Positions 1-6,907 are shown, counted from the stretch's first letter. The stretch is 8,718 bases of DNA from Bacteroidales bacterium (GCA_023145125.1 JAGLEK010000508.1:1-8718); one strand, 5' to 3'. Numbers and translations: made by a program. The notes: a model not told the origin generated them from the letters alone.

Positions 1-1776
1 GTTGGAGGTGTAGAACCACAATCAGAAACCGTTTGGCGCCAGGCCGATAAATATAATGTGCCCCGGATCAGCTTTGTAAATAAAATGGACCGTGCAGGGG
101 CCGACTTTTACAGTGTTGTAAGCCAGATCAAAGAAAAGTTGGGTGCCAAGCCGGTGATCATGCAGATCCCCATCGGAGAAGAGGATGAATTCAAAGGGCT
201 TGTCGACCTGGTAGAAAATAAGGCCTACAGCTGGGATGAAGAAAACTTTGGTGTTAAATACACCGAGATCCCAATCCCTGAAGACCTGAAAGAAACCGTT
301 GCGAAATACAGGGCAGAGATCATCGAAGGCGCAGCCGAAGACAATGAAGCATTGCTGGATAAGTACCTGGAATCACCCGACAGTATTTCTAAAGAAGAGC
401 TAATCGAATCTGTTCGCAAGGCAACAATAGAGCTGAAGATCACCCCGGTATTTTGTGGATCCGCATTCAAAAACAAGGGTGTTCAAAAACTTATCGATGC
501 CATTATCCATTACCTTCCCTCTCCGCTCGATATCCCTGCTGTTACCGGAGAAAATCCATTTACCCACAAAGAAGAAACCAGGAGCGCATCTGTAGAAGAA
601 CCCTTCTCAGCGCTTGCCTTCAAAATTGCCACTGATCCTTTTGTCGGACGAATTGCCTACTTCAGGGTATATTCCGGCAGCCTGAAAGCAGGAACTGCTG
701 TGCTCAATGTAAATACCAATAAAAAAGAAAGGATTGCACGCATATTGCAGATGCATGCCAATAAACGCAATCCTGTAGAAAATATTTATGCAGGTGAGAT
801 CGGAGTAGCTGTTGGCTTCAAAGTGATCCGTACCGGAGACTCACTGACCGATATCAAGCACCCCCTCCTGCTCGAAAACATTAAATTCCCGGAGCCTGTT
901 ATCAGCATGGCTGTAGAACCGAAATTTCAGGATGATGTTGACAAACTGCATGTTGGTTTGAGAAAGCTTTCTGAAGAAGACCCGACTTTCATTATCAGGA
1001 CTGACGATGAAACAGGGCAGACCATCATCAGCGGTATGGGCGAACTTCATCTTGACATTCTCACAGACAGGTTAAAAAGGGAATTTAGCATTGATTGTAA
1101 CTGCGGAACACCGCAGGTAGCTTATAAGGAAGCTGTCAGCAAAACCATTGTTCATCGCGAGATCTATAAAAAACAAACCGGTGGTAAAGGCAGGTTTGCC
1201 GATATCACTGTTGAGATCGGCCCTGCAGAAGATGGCGTCCGTGGCTTACAGTTCATCGACGGCATCACGGGAGGGGCGATACCAAAGGAATATATCCACG
1301 CTGTTGAAAAAGGCTTTAAATCAGCTATGATGAATGGCGTATTGGCCGGGTTCCAGCTGGAAAACCTCAGGGTAAGGCTCATTGATGGCAGCCAGCACCC
1401 TGTCGATTCAGATGCATTATCATTTCAAGCTGCTGCCGGAATGGCTTTCAGGGAAGCATGTAAAAAAGCAGGCCCTGTATTACGGGAACCCATCATGCAG
1501 GTTGTAATCACCACTCCTGATGTTTATGTTGGAGAAGTCAGCAGCGACATGAACAAGAGAAGGGGGCAGCTGGAAGGGATATCTACAGTAAACCGTCTGC
1601 AGGAAATTCGTGCAAAGGCTCCACTGGCCGAAATGTTCGGGTATGTAACCACTTTACGTACACTTACATCAGGACGTGGAAATGCAAACCTTGAATTTTC
1701 TCATTATGCTGAGTTACCAAAAGACATCCTCGAGGATGTACTGTATAAAGTAAAAGGATACGTAGTAAATTATTAA
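1..1776 (+). CDS. fusA: Elongation factor G, 3' part (N-terminus outside window)
   Basis: EF-G is the GTPase that moves tRNAs and mRNA through the ribosome after peptide-bond formation and, with RRF, helps recycle ribosomes. The frame is open from base 1, so the GTG at 58 is an internal valine, not a start. The 591 visible residues begin with GGVEPQSETVWRQ. The G4 motif NKMD lies at residues 27-30 and a G5-like GSAF at 153-156. Domain II starts near 198, domain III near 296, domain IV near 366 (with QTGGKGRFAD and, at its tip, HPVDSDALSF with His466) and domain V near 496. About 110 residues with the P-loop, switch I and DTPGH are missing, judged from the usual length of about 700. The place directly before rpsJ supports canonical FusA rather than a paralogue. 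No tuf follows. The gene ends in TAA. Confidence 0.97.
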   Translation, partial: VGGVEPQSETVWRQADKYNVPRISFVNKMDRAGADFYSVVSQIKEKLGAKPVIMQIPIGEEDEFKGLVDLVENKAYSWDEENFGVKYTEIPIPEDLKETVAKYRAEIIEGAAEDNEALLDKYLESPDSISKEELIESVRKATIELKITPVFCGSAFKNKGVQKLIDAIIHYLPSPLDIPAVTGENPFTHKEETRSASVEEPFSALAFKIATDPFVGRIAYFRVYSGSLKAGTAVLNVNTNKKERIARILQMHANKRNPVENIYAGEIGVAVGFKVIRTGDSLTDIKHPLLLENIKFPEPVISMAVEPKFQDDVDKLHVGLRKLSEEDPTFIIRTDDETGQTIISGMGELHLDILTDRLKREFSIDCNCGTPQVAYKEAVSKTIVHREIYKKQTGGKGRFADITVEIGPAEDGVRGLQFIDGITGGAIPKEYIHAVEKGFKSAMMNGVLAGFQLENLRVRLIDGSQHPVDSDALSFQAAAGMAFREACKKAGPVLREPIMQVVITTPDVYVGEVSSDMNKRRGQLEGISTVNRLQEIRAKAPLAEMFGYVTTLRTLTSGRGNANLEFSHYAELPKDILEDVLYKVKGYVVNY

Positions 1777-1789
1777 AATATAGAAAATC

Positions 1790-2095
1790 GTGAGTCAGAG
1801 GATCAGAATTAAGTTAAAATCGTACGATTACAATTTGGTTGACAAGTCAGCCGAGAAGATCGTAAAAACTGTAAAGTCCACTGGAGCTGTGGTTAGCGGA
1901 CCTATCCCCTTGCCTACAAACAAACAGATCTTTACTGTGAACAAGTCCACTTTTGTGAACAAGAAAGCAAGAGAGCAGTTTCAGCTCTGTTCATATAAAA
2001 GACTGTTGGATATTTACAGCACCACCAGTAAAACGATCGACGCCTTGATGAAACTGGAACTTCCCAGTGGTGTTGAAGTAGAGATCAAAGTGTGA
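1790..2095 (+). CDS. rpsJ: 30S ribosomal protein S10 (uS10)
   Basis: S10 is a 101-residue protein of the 30S head; in E. coli it also acts as NusE in transcription antitermination. The family is clear from RIRIKLKSYD at the N-terminus, the extended loop near residues 40-60 (GPIPLPTNKQIFTVNKSTFV), then NKKAREQFQ and the LPSGVEVEIKV end. The start is GTG: an in-frame TAG at 1781-1783 lies just upstream and the first internal ATG comes only near residue 87, so no other start gives a complete S10. It is the only non-ATG start among the complete genes here. The loop has STFVNKK where many bacteria have SPHVNKK. It lies 13 bases after fusA, and the stop is a tandem TGA-TAA (2093-2098). Confidence 0.97.
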   Translation: MSQRIRIKLKSYDYNLVDKSAEKIVKTVKSTGAVVSGPIPLPTNKQIFTVNKSTFVNKKAREQFQLCSYKRLLDIYSTTSKTIDALMKLELPSGVEVEIKV

Positions 2096-2117
2096 TAAAG
2101 TTATAAACGATAGAATA

Positions 2118-2747
2118 ATGTCAGGAATAATTGGTAAAAAAATCGGGATGACCAGCATCTTTGACGATGCCGGAAAAAACATACCCTGCACTGTAATAGA
2201 GGCAGGCCCGTGTGTTGTTACCCAGGTGAAGACAAAAGAGATTGATGGCTATGATGCAATCCAGATAGCCTATGACGACAAGAAGGACAAGCACACTACC
2301 GCTGCCCTTAAGGGACACTTTGCAAAAGCCGGTGTAAGCCCTAAAAAGGTCGTCACGGAGTTCACCAGGTTTGAAGCAGGTCATCAAAAGAAATACGGTG
2401 ATGTACTTACCGTCGATATCTTCGAAGAAGGCGAATTTATTGATGTTGTAGGCTACTCAAAAGGTAAAGGTTTCCAGGGCGTTGTGAAACGTCATGGTTT
2501 CAAGGGTGTGAATGATGCGACCCACGGGCAGCATAACAGGCTGCGTGCTCCGGGTTCTATCGGCGCCTCCTCGTACCCCTCCAGGGTATTTAAGGGAATG
2601 CGCATGGGTGGACGTACCGGTGGTGACAGGGTAAAGCTCGTCAACCTGCAGGTTGTAAAGATCGTACCTGAAAAAAACCTGATCTTAGTTAAGGGTGCCG
2701 TTCCGGGCCCCAATGGTTCATATGTAATTGTTGAAAGATGGAGTTAG
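2118..2747 (+). CDS. rplC: 50S ribosomal protein L3 (uL3)
   Basis: L3 is an early-assembling 50S protein that binds 23S rRNA and reaches towards the peptidyl-transferase centre with its long central loop. The 209 residues match the length of E. coli L3. Typical segments are GKKIGMTSIF (residues 6-15), HFAKAGVSP (67-75), SKGKGFQGVVKRHGF (114-128), DATHGQHN (133-140), the loop APGSIGASSYPSRVFKG (144-160) and the ending EKNLILVKGAVPGPNGS. The E. coli residue methylated by PrmB, Gln150, aligns with Ser152 here, so that modification cannot occur at this position. The final 10 bases overlap the start of rplD, which suggests coupled translation. The stop is TAG. Confidence 0.98.
   Translation: MSGIIGKKIGMTSIFDDAGKNIPCTVIEAGPCVVTQVKTKEIDGYDAIQIAYDDKKDKHTTAALKGHFAKAGVSPKKVVTEFTRFEAGHQKKYGDVLTVDIFEEGEFIDVVGYSKGKGFQGVVKRHGFKGVNDATHGQHNRLRAPGSIGASSYPSRVFKGMRMGGRTGGDRVKLVNLQVVKIVPEKNLILVKGAVPGPNGSYVIVERWS
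2738..2747 (+). other. rplC/rplD coding overlap
   Basis: The rplD start codon lies 10 bases before the end of rplC, and the two genes are read in different frames. The sequence before the ATG (GTTGAAAG) has at best a weak purine run. The arrangement suggests that ribosomes ending on rplC restart at rplD, which would keep L3 and L4 equal in amount. That is inference from position alone. Confidence 0.75.
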
Positions 2748-3364
2748 TAATATATAAATCAAACGGGGAAAAAAGTACCCGTAAGGTTAAGCTGGACAAG
2801 GCGATCTTTGAGATGGAGCCTAATGATCATGCTATCTGGCTGGATACCAGGCAGATCATGGCCAACCGCCGGCAGGGAACCCACAGCAGTAAAGAAAGAA
2901 ATGCCATAAAAGGCAGCAGGCGCAAGCTGAGACGCCAGAAAGGCAGCGGCGCTGCACGTGTAGGGGATATCAAAAATCCTATCTTCCGTGGTGGTGGAAG
3001 GGTATTTGGCCCTCATCCAAGGGATTATGGTTTCAAACTGAATAAAAAGGTTAAGAAACTTGCCCGTCGCTCTGCCCTGACCTATAAGATAAAAGACAAA
3101 GAAGTGCTTATTGTTGAGGATTTCAGCTTTAATGAGCCCAAAACAAAGAACTTCCTTGAGCTGCTGGGACATTTTGACCTTACGGATCAAAGAACCCTGC
3201 TTGTACTTCCCGAAACAGATGAAAATATCTTGCTTTCGGCAAGGAACATTCAAAATGCCAAGGTGATCAATGCAAACAACCTGAATACTTATGACATCCT
3301 GCATGCCAATAAGTTGTTGATCGCTGAAAGCTCAATTAAAGAGATTGAAAAGATTTTAGCATAA
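2738..3364 (+). CDS. rplD: 50S ribosomal protein L4 (uL4)
   Basis: L4 (208 residues) helps start 50S assembly and lines the peptide exit tunnel with an extended loop. Visible landmarks are the globular start with EPNDHAIWLD (residues 27-36), RQGTHSSKERN (45-55), the tunnel loop with RRQKGSGAARVGDIK (65-79), GGRVFGPHPRDYGFKLNKKVK (86-106) and RRSALTYKIKDKE after it. In E. coli, changes in the equivalent loop affect macrolide sensitivity, and L4 represses its own operon through a leader before rpsJ; only 13 bases lie between fusA and rpsJ here, so no such leader is present. The ATG lies inside rplC, giving a 10-base overlap. This start yields the usual N-terminus (MELVIYKSNGE), so the overlap is probably real. 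Confidence 0.97.
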   Translation: MELVIYKSNGEKSTRKVKLDKAIFEMEPNDHAIWLDTRQIMANRRQGTHSSKERNAIKGSRRKLRRQKGSGAARVGDIKNPIFRGGGRVFGPHPRDYGFKLNKKVKKLARRSALTYKIKDKEVLIVEDFSFNEPKTKNFLELLGHFDLTDQRTLLVLPETDENILLSARNIQNAKVINANNLNTYDILHANKLLIAESSIKEIEKILA

Positions 3365-3382
3365 TCATAATATAAAAGAGCA

Positions 3383-3673
3383 ATGGATATCATTATAAAA
3401 CCGGTAATCACGGAAAAGATGACGGCAATGGGTGAAAGCCTCAACCGTTACGGTTTTATCGTGAACAGGAAAGCCAATAAACTCCAGATCAAGAAGGCTA
3501 TAGAAGATCTTTATGGGGTGGATGTGGTTTCTGTGAACACGATGACCTACAGGGGTAAAACCAAATCAAGGTTTACCAAGACCGGGGTCATTAGCGGTAA
3601 AACAGCATCCTTTAAGAAGGCTATTATCACAGTAGCCGAAGGTGAAACAATTGATTTTTACAGCAATATTTAG
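3383..3673 (+). CDS. rplW: 50S ribosomal protein L23 (uL23)
   Basis: L23 (96 residues) sits at the exit of the peptide tunnel, where in bacteria it provides the docking site for trigger factor and a contact for SRP. The protein opens with IIIKPVITEKM (residues 3-13), the family N-terminus, followed by NRYGFIVNRKANKLQIKKAIEDLYGVDVVSVNT (21-53). A basic loop, YRGKTKSRFTKTG (56-68), comes before the last strand (KKAIITVAEGETIDFY). Its length is close to that of E. coli L23. The gene starts 18 bases after rplD behind an A/T-rich spacer and ends with TAG only 4 bases before rplB, which suggests coupling to it. Confidence 0.96.
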   Translation: MDIIIKPVITEKMTAMGESLNRYGFIVNRKANKLQIKKAIEDLYGVDVVSVNTMTYRGKTKSRFTKTGVISGKTASFKKAIITVAEGETIDFYSNI

Positions 3674-3677
3674 ATAG

Positions 3678-4502
3678 ATGGCTTTAAAGAAATACAAACC
3701 AACGACACCGAGTCAGCGCTTCAAGATCATCAGCGCATTTGACGACATCACAGCTTCCGCTCCGGAAAAGAGCCTGTTGGCTCCGATGAAAAAAAGCGGT
3801 GGCAGGAATAGTGAAGGTAAAATGACTGTCCGCTACAGGGGGGGAGGCCACAAGCAGCGCTACAGGATCATTGATTTTAAAAGGGAAAAGGAAAATATTC
3901 CGGCAACCGTGAAATCAATAGAGTATGATCCTAACCGTACTGCCAGGATCGCCCTGCTGTATTATAAGGATGGGGAGAAAAGGTATATCATTGCACCGCA
4001 TGGACTTGAAGTAGGACAGGAAGTCCTTTCAGGCAAAGGTGTATCGCCAAATATTGGCAATACGATGTACCTCAGTGAGATTCCCTTCGGGACTATCATT
4101 CACAATATTGAGCTCAGGCCGGGCCAGGGTGCAAAGCTTGCACGCAGTGCCGGATCATATGCCCAGTTCATGACCCGTGAAGGAAAGTTTGCAGTGATCA
4201 AGCTTCCATCCGGGGAAACAAGGATGATCCTTCAGAGCTGCAGAGCAACCATTGGGATAGTTTCCAATGTCGACCACCAGCTCGAGAAATCAGGTAAAGC
4301 AGGCCGGTCACGTTGGCTTGGACGCCGTCCGAGAACCCGTGGCGTTGCCATGAACCCTGTTGACCACCCCATGGGCGGTGGCGAAGGAAGGGCTTCCGGT
4401 GGACACCCGAGGTCGAGGAAAGGATTGCCTGCGAAAGGTTATAAAACCAGGTCGAAAAAGAAGAAATCCAACAAGTATATTATTGAAAGACGTAAAAAAT
4501 AA
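3678..4502 (+). CDS. rplB: 50S ribosomal protein L2 (uL2)
   Basis: L2 (274 residues) is one of the most conserved 50S proteins; it supports subunit joining and the structure around the peptidyl-transferase centre. Landmarks are KYKPTTPSQRF (residues 5-15), GGRNSEGKMTVRYRGGGHKQRYR near 40-63, an SH3-like central part with EYDPNRTARIALL, and the C-terminal signature AMNPVDHPMGGGEGR followed by a basic tail ending in ERRKK. The histidine equivalent to E. coli His229 (numbering without Met) is kept at residue 230. The next histidine of the usual DHPHGGGEG is Met232 here, a form I recall from Bacteroidota. The gene begins 4 bases after rplW. Confidence 0.98.
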   Translation: MALKKYKPTTPSQRFKIISAFDDITASAPEKSLLAPMKKSGGRNSEGKMTVRYRGGGHKQRYRIIDFKREKENIPATVKSIEYDPNRTARIALLYYKDGEKRYIIAPHGLEVGQEVLSGKGVSPNIGNTMYLSEIPFGTIIHNIELRPGQGAKLARSAGSYAQFMTREGKFAVIKLPSGETRMILQSCRATIGIVSNVDHQLEKSGKAGRSRWLGRRPRTRGVAMNPVDHPMGGGEGRASGGHPRSRKGLPAKGYKTRSKKKKSNKYIIERRKK

Positions 4503-4518
4503 TTAATATCATCACGCT

Positions 4519-4797
4519 ATGAGTCGTTCGCTGAAAAAAGGACCCTATATACATTACAAACTGGAAAAGAAAGTTCTGAACCAGGCTGAGAGCAAAAAGA
4601 AGTCAGTGATCAAAACCTGGTCAAGGGCATCAATGATCTCTCCCGACTTTGTCGGACTGACAATTGCAGTCCATAACGGGAACAAATTCATTCCGGTTTA
4701 TATTACCGAGAACATGGTAGGCCATAAGCTCGGGGAGTTTGCCCCCACCCGCCAGTTCAGGGGACATGCCGGAAACAAGGATAAAGGCAGAAGATAA
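4519..4797 (+). CDS. rpsS: 30S ribosomal protein S19 (uS19)
   Basis: S19 (92 residues, the same length as in E. coli) binds 16S rRNA in the 30S head near S13 and contributes to bridges with the 50S subunit and contacts near the A site. The protein starts with SRSLKKGPY (residues 2-10), continues with IKTWSRASMISPDFVGLTIAVHNG (31-54) and carries the family signature FIPVYITENMVGHKLGEFAPTR (57-78), followed by the basic end RGHAGNKDKGRR. It lies 16 bases after rplB and 25 before rplV, in the usual rplB-rpsS-rplV order. The start at ATG 4519 gives the standard N-terminus. Confidence 0.97.
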   Translation: MSRSLKKGPYIHYKLEKKVLNQAESKKKSVIKTWSRASMISPDFVGLTIAVHNGNKFIPVYITENMVGHKLGEFAPTRQFRGHAGNKDKGRR

Positions 4798-4822
4798 TTA
4801 GAAAATATTAAAGATAAGCATA

Positions 4823-5233
4823 ATGGGAGCCAGAAAAAGAAATCGTGCTGAGCAATTAAAAGAAGCCAGAAAAAGCCAGTATTTTGCCAAGCTGAATAAT
4901 TGCCCTACATCTCCAAGAAAAATGAGGCTGGTCGCCGACCTGGTCAGGGGAATGGATGTAATGTCTGCACTCAGTGTACTTGAACATTCACCCAAGGAAG
5001 CTTCTAAAACTGTTCATAAACTGTTGCGTTCGGCTATTGCCAACTGGCAATCTAAGAATGAGACTGTCAGGATCGAAGAAAGCAACCTGTATATCAAAGA
5101 GATCTTTGTTGACAGTGCAAGGATGCTGAAAAGGATCCGTCCTGCCCCGCAGGGCAGGGCCCACAGGATCAGGAAGCGTTCGAACCATGTAACACTGATG
5201 CTGGACAGCAAAACAGAATTGGTTGAAAACTAG
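4823..5233 (+). CDS. rplV: 50S ribosomal protein L22 (uL22) with N-terminal extension
   Basis: L22 contacts all domains of 23S rRNA, and its long beta-hairpin lines the peptide exit tunnel next to L4. The core begins near residue 30 (SPRKMRLVADLVRG), continues through HKLLRSAIANW (65-75) and YIKEIFVDSARMLKRIRP (90-107), and reaches the hairpin PAPQGRAHRIRKRSNHVTLML (107-127). At 136 residues it is 26 longer than the 110-residue E. coli protein: about 17 extra residues at the N-terminus (MGARKRNRAEQLKEARKSQ, rich in Lys and Arg) and a short tail after the last strand. I recall similar extensions in Bacteroidota, so the start at 4823 is probably correct. The spacer upstream is 25 bases, nearly all A/T, without a Shine-Dalgarno sequence. 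Confidence 0.96.
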   Translation: MGARKRNRAEQLKEARKSQYFAKLNNCPTSPRKMRLVADLVRGMDVMSALSVLEHSPKEASKTVHKLLRSAIANWQSKNETVRIEESNLYIKEIFVDSARMLKRIRPAPQGRAHRIRKRSNHVTLMLDSKTELVEN

Positions 5234-5259
5234 AATATAAAATACAAAAGATACTATTA

Positions 5260-5973
5260 ATGGGACAAAAAACTAATCCAATAGGACTTCGCTTAGGGAT
5301 CATCAAAGGATGGGATTCCAACTGGTACGGTGGAAGGAACTTCGGCGACAAACTGCTTGAGGACTTCAAGATACGCCAATACCTTACCGTTCGTCTGGCA
5401 AAGGCCGGGATCTCAAAGATCATCATTGAGCGTACGCTCAAGCTGGTTACCGTTACCATCTTTACTGCCCGTCCGGGTATCATCATTGGTAAAGGCGGCT
5501 CCGAAGTGGATAAACTGAAGGAAGAGTTAAAAAAGCTGACCAAAAAAGAGATTCAGATCAACATCTCCGAGATCAAGCGCCCGGAGCTGGATGCAGTTAT
5601 CGTCGCCAACTCCATTGCAAAGCAGATCGAAGGAAGGATCTCTTTCCGTCGTGCTATCAAGACCTCGATAGCCTCCACCATGCGTATTGGTGCTGAAGGT
5701 ATCAAGGTTGTTATCTCTGGCAGGCTGGGTGGAGCGGAAATGGCCCGCAGCGAGCAATACAAAGACGGCCGTACACCACTGCATACTTTGCGTGCCGACA
5801 TCGACTATGCCAAGGTTGAAGCCCATACCACTTATGGCAGGATCGGTATTAAAGTGTGGATCTGTAAAGGTGAGATATATGGCAAGCCGGAACTGGTTCC
5901 GTCACTCAGCGAAGGACATAAGAAACATGCTCCAAGGAAAGGCGGCGGACGTCCGGGTGGTAGAAGAAGATAA
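5260..5973 (+). CDS. rpsC: 30S ribosomal protein S3 (uS3)
   Basis: S3 (237 residues) sits in the 30S head at the mRNA entry tunnel. The N-terminus MGQKTNPIGLRLG is standard. A KH type-2 domain covers roughly residues 40-110, with its GxxG loop as GKGG at 77-80 (ARPGIIIGKGGSEVDKL). The C-terminal domain follows, with FRRAIK at 129-134; these match the E. coli FRRAMK residues linked to mRNA helicase activity (Arg131, Arg132, Lys135). It continues with IKVVISGRLGGAEMARSE and ends in a basic Gly/Arg tail (GGGRPGGRRR). The order rplV-rpsC-rplP is the conserved one. The gene is preceded by a 26-base spacer with only three G/C bases. Confidence 0.97.
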   Translation: MGQKTNPIGLRLGIIKGWDSNWYGGRNFGDKLLEDFKIRQYLTVRLAKAGISKIIIERTLKLVTVTIFTARPGIIIGKGGSEVDKLKEELKKLTKKEIQINISEIKRPELDAVIVANSIAKQIEGRISFRRAIKTSIASTMRIGAEGIKVVISGRLGGAEMARSEQYKDGRTPLHTLRADIDYAKVEAHTTYGRIGIKVWICKGEIYGKPELVPSLSEGHKKHAPRKGGGRPGGRRR

Positions 5974-6004
5974 GAGTTTGTATAATATAATAAAACATAA
6001 ATAA
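5974..6004 (+). other. A/T-rich spacer before rplP (longest gap in the window)
   Basis: These 31 bases separate rpsC from rplP, and only 4 of them are G or C. There is no Shine-Dalgarno sequence near the rplP ATG; A-rich sequence (AAACATAAATAA) lies directly before it. A TATAAT at 5981-5986 has no convincing -35 partner and no Bacteroidota-type TAnnTTTG box, so I do not call a promoter. The likely role is an unstructured translation initiation region. Confidence 0.5.
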
Positions 6005-6424
6005 ATGTTACAGCCAAAGAAAACCAAGTACAGAAAGCAGCAGAAAGGCCGCATGAAAGGTAATGCCCAGCGTGGCAATCAGCTTGCCTTTGGTTCTTTC
6101 GGCATCAAGTCTATGGAAGAATGCTGGCTCACCGGACGACAGATAGAAGCTGCTCGTCAGGCTGTTACGCGTCATATGAAACGTGAAGGACAGCTCTGGA
6201 TCAGGGTTTTTCCTGATAAACCGGTGACAAAAAAGCCTGCGGAAGTACGTATGGGTAAAGGAAAAGGTGCACCTGAATATTTCGTTGCAAGGGTTAGCCC
6301 CGGCAGGATACTGTTCGAAGCAGAAGGCGTTCCCCTGGATATTGCCAGGGAGGCCCTGCGACTGGCAGCCCAAAAACTTCCGGTGAAATGCAAATTTGTT
6401 GTAAGAAGAGACTACGTTGAATAA
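6005..6424 (+). CDS. rplP: 50S ribosomal protein L16 (uL16)
   Basis: L16 (139 residues) joins the 50S subunit late and helps position the A-site tRNA near the peptidyl-transferase centre. Landmarks are MLQPKKTKYRKQQKGR (residues 1-16), GIKSMEECWLTGRQIEAAR (33-51), the signature WIRVFPDKPVTKKPAEVRMGKGKG (65-88) and GRILFEAEGVPLDIAREALRLAAQKLP in the last third. Arg82 matches E. coli Arg81, which can be hydroxylated by the oxygenase RoxA/YcfD; whether this organism has that enzyme cannot be seen here. Its length is close to the E. coli protein's 136. The gene ends in tandem stops, TAA-TAA (6422-6427), and rpmC follows after 15 bases. Confidence 0.97.
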   Translation: MLQPKKTKYRKQQKGRMKGNAQRGNQLAFGSFGIKSMEECWLTGRQIEAARQAVTRHMKREGQLWIRVFPDKPVTKKPAEVRMGKGKGAPEYFVARVSPGRILFEAEGVPLDIAREALRLAAQKLPVKCKFVVRRDYVE

Positions 6425-6439
6425 TAAACAACCACAATA

Positions 6440-6649
6440 ATGGAACAGGAAGTTATCAAAGAACTGGGAACCGTGGAGCTGGCCGAAAGGTTGGACGAAG
6501 ATAAGAAACAGCTGGTGAAGCTTAAGCTGAACCACGCAGTATCCCCACTGGAAAACCCTAATAAGATCAAGTTTTTCAAAAAAGCCATCGCCAGGATGGA
6601 AACCGAGTTGAGAAGAAGACAATTAGAAGAAGACAATAATAATCAATAA
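6440..6649 (+). CDS. rpmC: 50S ribosomal protein L29 (uL29)
   Basis: L29 is a small helical hairpin protein next to L23 at the mouth of the peptide exit tunnel. The 69 residues show the family pattern: a first helix with ELAERLDEDKKQLVKLKLNHAV (residues 13-34), a turn with SPLENPNKIKF (35-45), and a second helix with KKAIARMETELRRRQLEE (47-64). The conserved parts are the NPNKI turn and the IARxxTELRRR end. The tail DNNNQ adds a few residues to the 63 of E. coli L29. The gene lies between rplP and rpsQ, as usual, and its TAA stop is one base from the rpsQ start, so the two are probably coupled in translation. Confidence 0.95.
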   Translation: MEQEVIKELGTVELAERLDEDKKQLVKLKLNHAVSPLENPNKIKFFKKAIARMETELRRRQLEEDNNNQ

Positions 6650-6650
6650 G

Positions 6651-6905
6651 ATGGAAAGAAATCTTAGAAAAGAAAGAACCGGGGTCATTGTGAGCAACAA
6701 GATGGACAAGTCCATCGTGGTGCTGGTTACCCGTAAGGAAAAACATCCTATTTACGGGAAATTCGTAAAGAAAAGCACCAAGTTCATTGCCCACGACGAA
6801 AAAAACGAATGCAACATCGGAGATACTGTGCTGATCATGGAAACCAGGCCCCTGAGCAAGAACAAATGCTGGAGGTTAGTAGAAATCATTGAAAGAGCTA
6901 AGTAA
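6651..6905 (+). CDS. rpsQ: 30S ribosomal protein S17 (uS17)
   Basis: S17 (84 residues, as in E. coli) is an OB-fold protein that binds the 5' domain of 16S rRNA early in 30S assembly. The sequence opens with RNLRKERTGVIVSNKMDKSIVVLV (residues 3-26), continues with KHPIYGKFVKKSTKFIAHDEKNECNIGDTV (31-60) and ends with the signature METRPLSKNKCWRLVEIIERAK (63-84). It starts one base after the rpmC stop and ends 2 bases before rplN. In E. coli this last junction separates the S10 and spc operons and carries the spc promoter. Here there is no space for one outside coding sequence, so the two operons seem to be joined. Confidence 0.97.
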   Translation: MERNLRKERTGVIVSNKMDKSIVVLVTRKEKHPIYGKFVKKSTKFIAHDEKNECNIGDTVLIMETRPLSKNKCWRLVEIIERAK

Positions 6906-6907
6906 AA

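Noticed and set aside
4..9. GGAGGT near the window start, like a perfect Shine-Dalgarno site
   Set aside because: It lies inside the fusA frame (Gly-Gly-Val) that is open from base 1, and the GTG at 58 is an internal valine in a conserved EF-G segment.
1777..1789. Possible missing tuf gene between fusA and rpsJ as a deletion
   Set aside because: As I recall, Bacteroidota normally carry tuf elsewhere, near secE-nusG and rplKAJL, so its absence here is expected and not a rearrangement.
2759..3304. Antisense reading frame over rplD
   Set aside because: It is a by-product of codon use in rplD, and its translation looks like no known protein.
5981..5986. TATAAT resembling a -10 promoter box before rplP
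   Set aside because: There is no -35 partner and no TAnnTTTG box of the Bacteroidota type. In a 31-base spacer with four G/C bases such a string is expected by chance.
5687..6004. Second reading frame on the + strand within rpsC, ending just before rplP
   Set aside because: It overlaps the highly conserved S3 C-terminal domain in another frame and has no recognisable domain or start signal.
6008..6622. Long antisense reading frame over rplP and rpmC
   Set aside because: The product shows no recognisable family and mirrors two clear ribosomal genes; it has no sign of its own start region.
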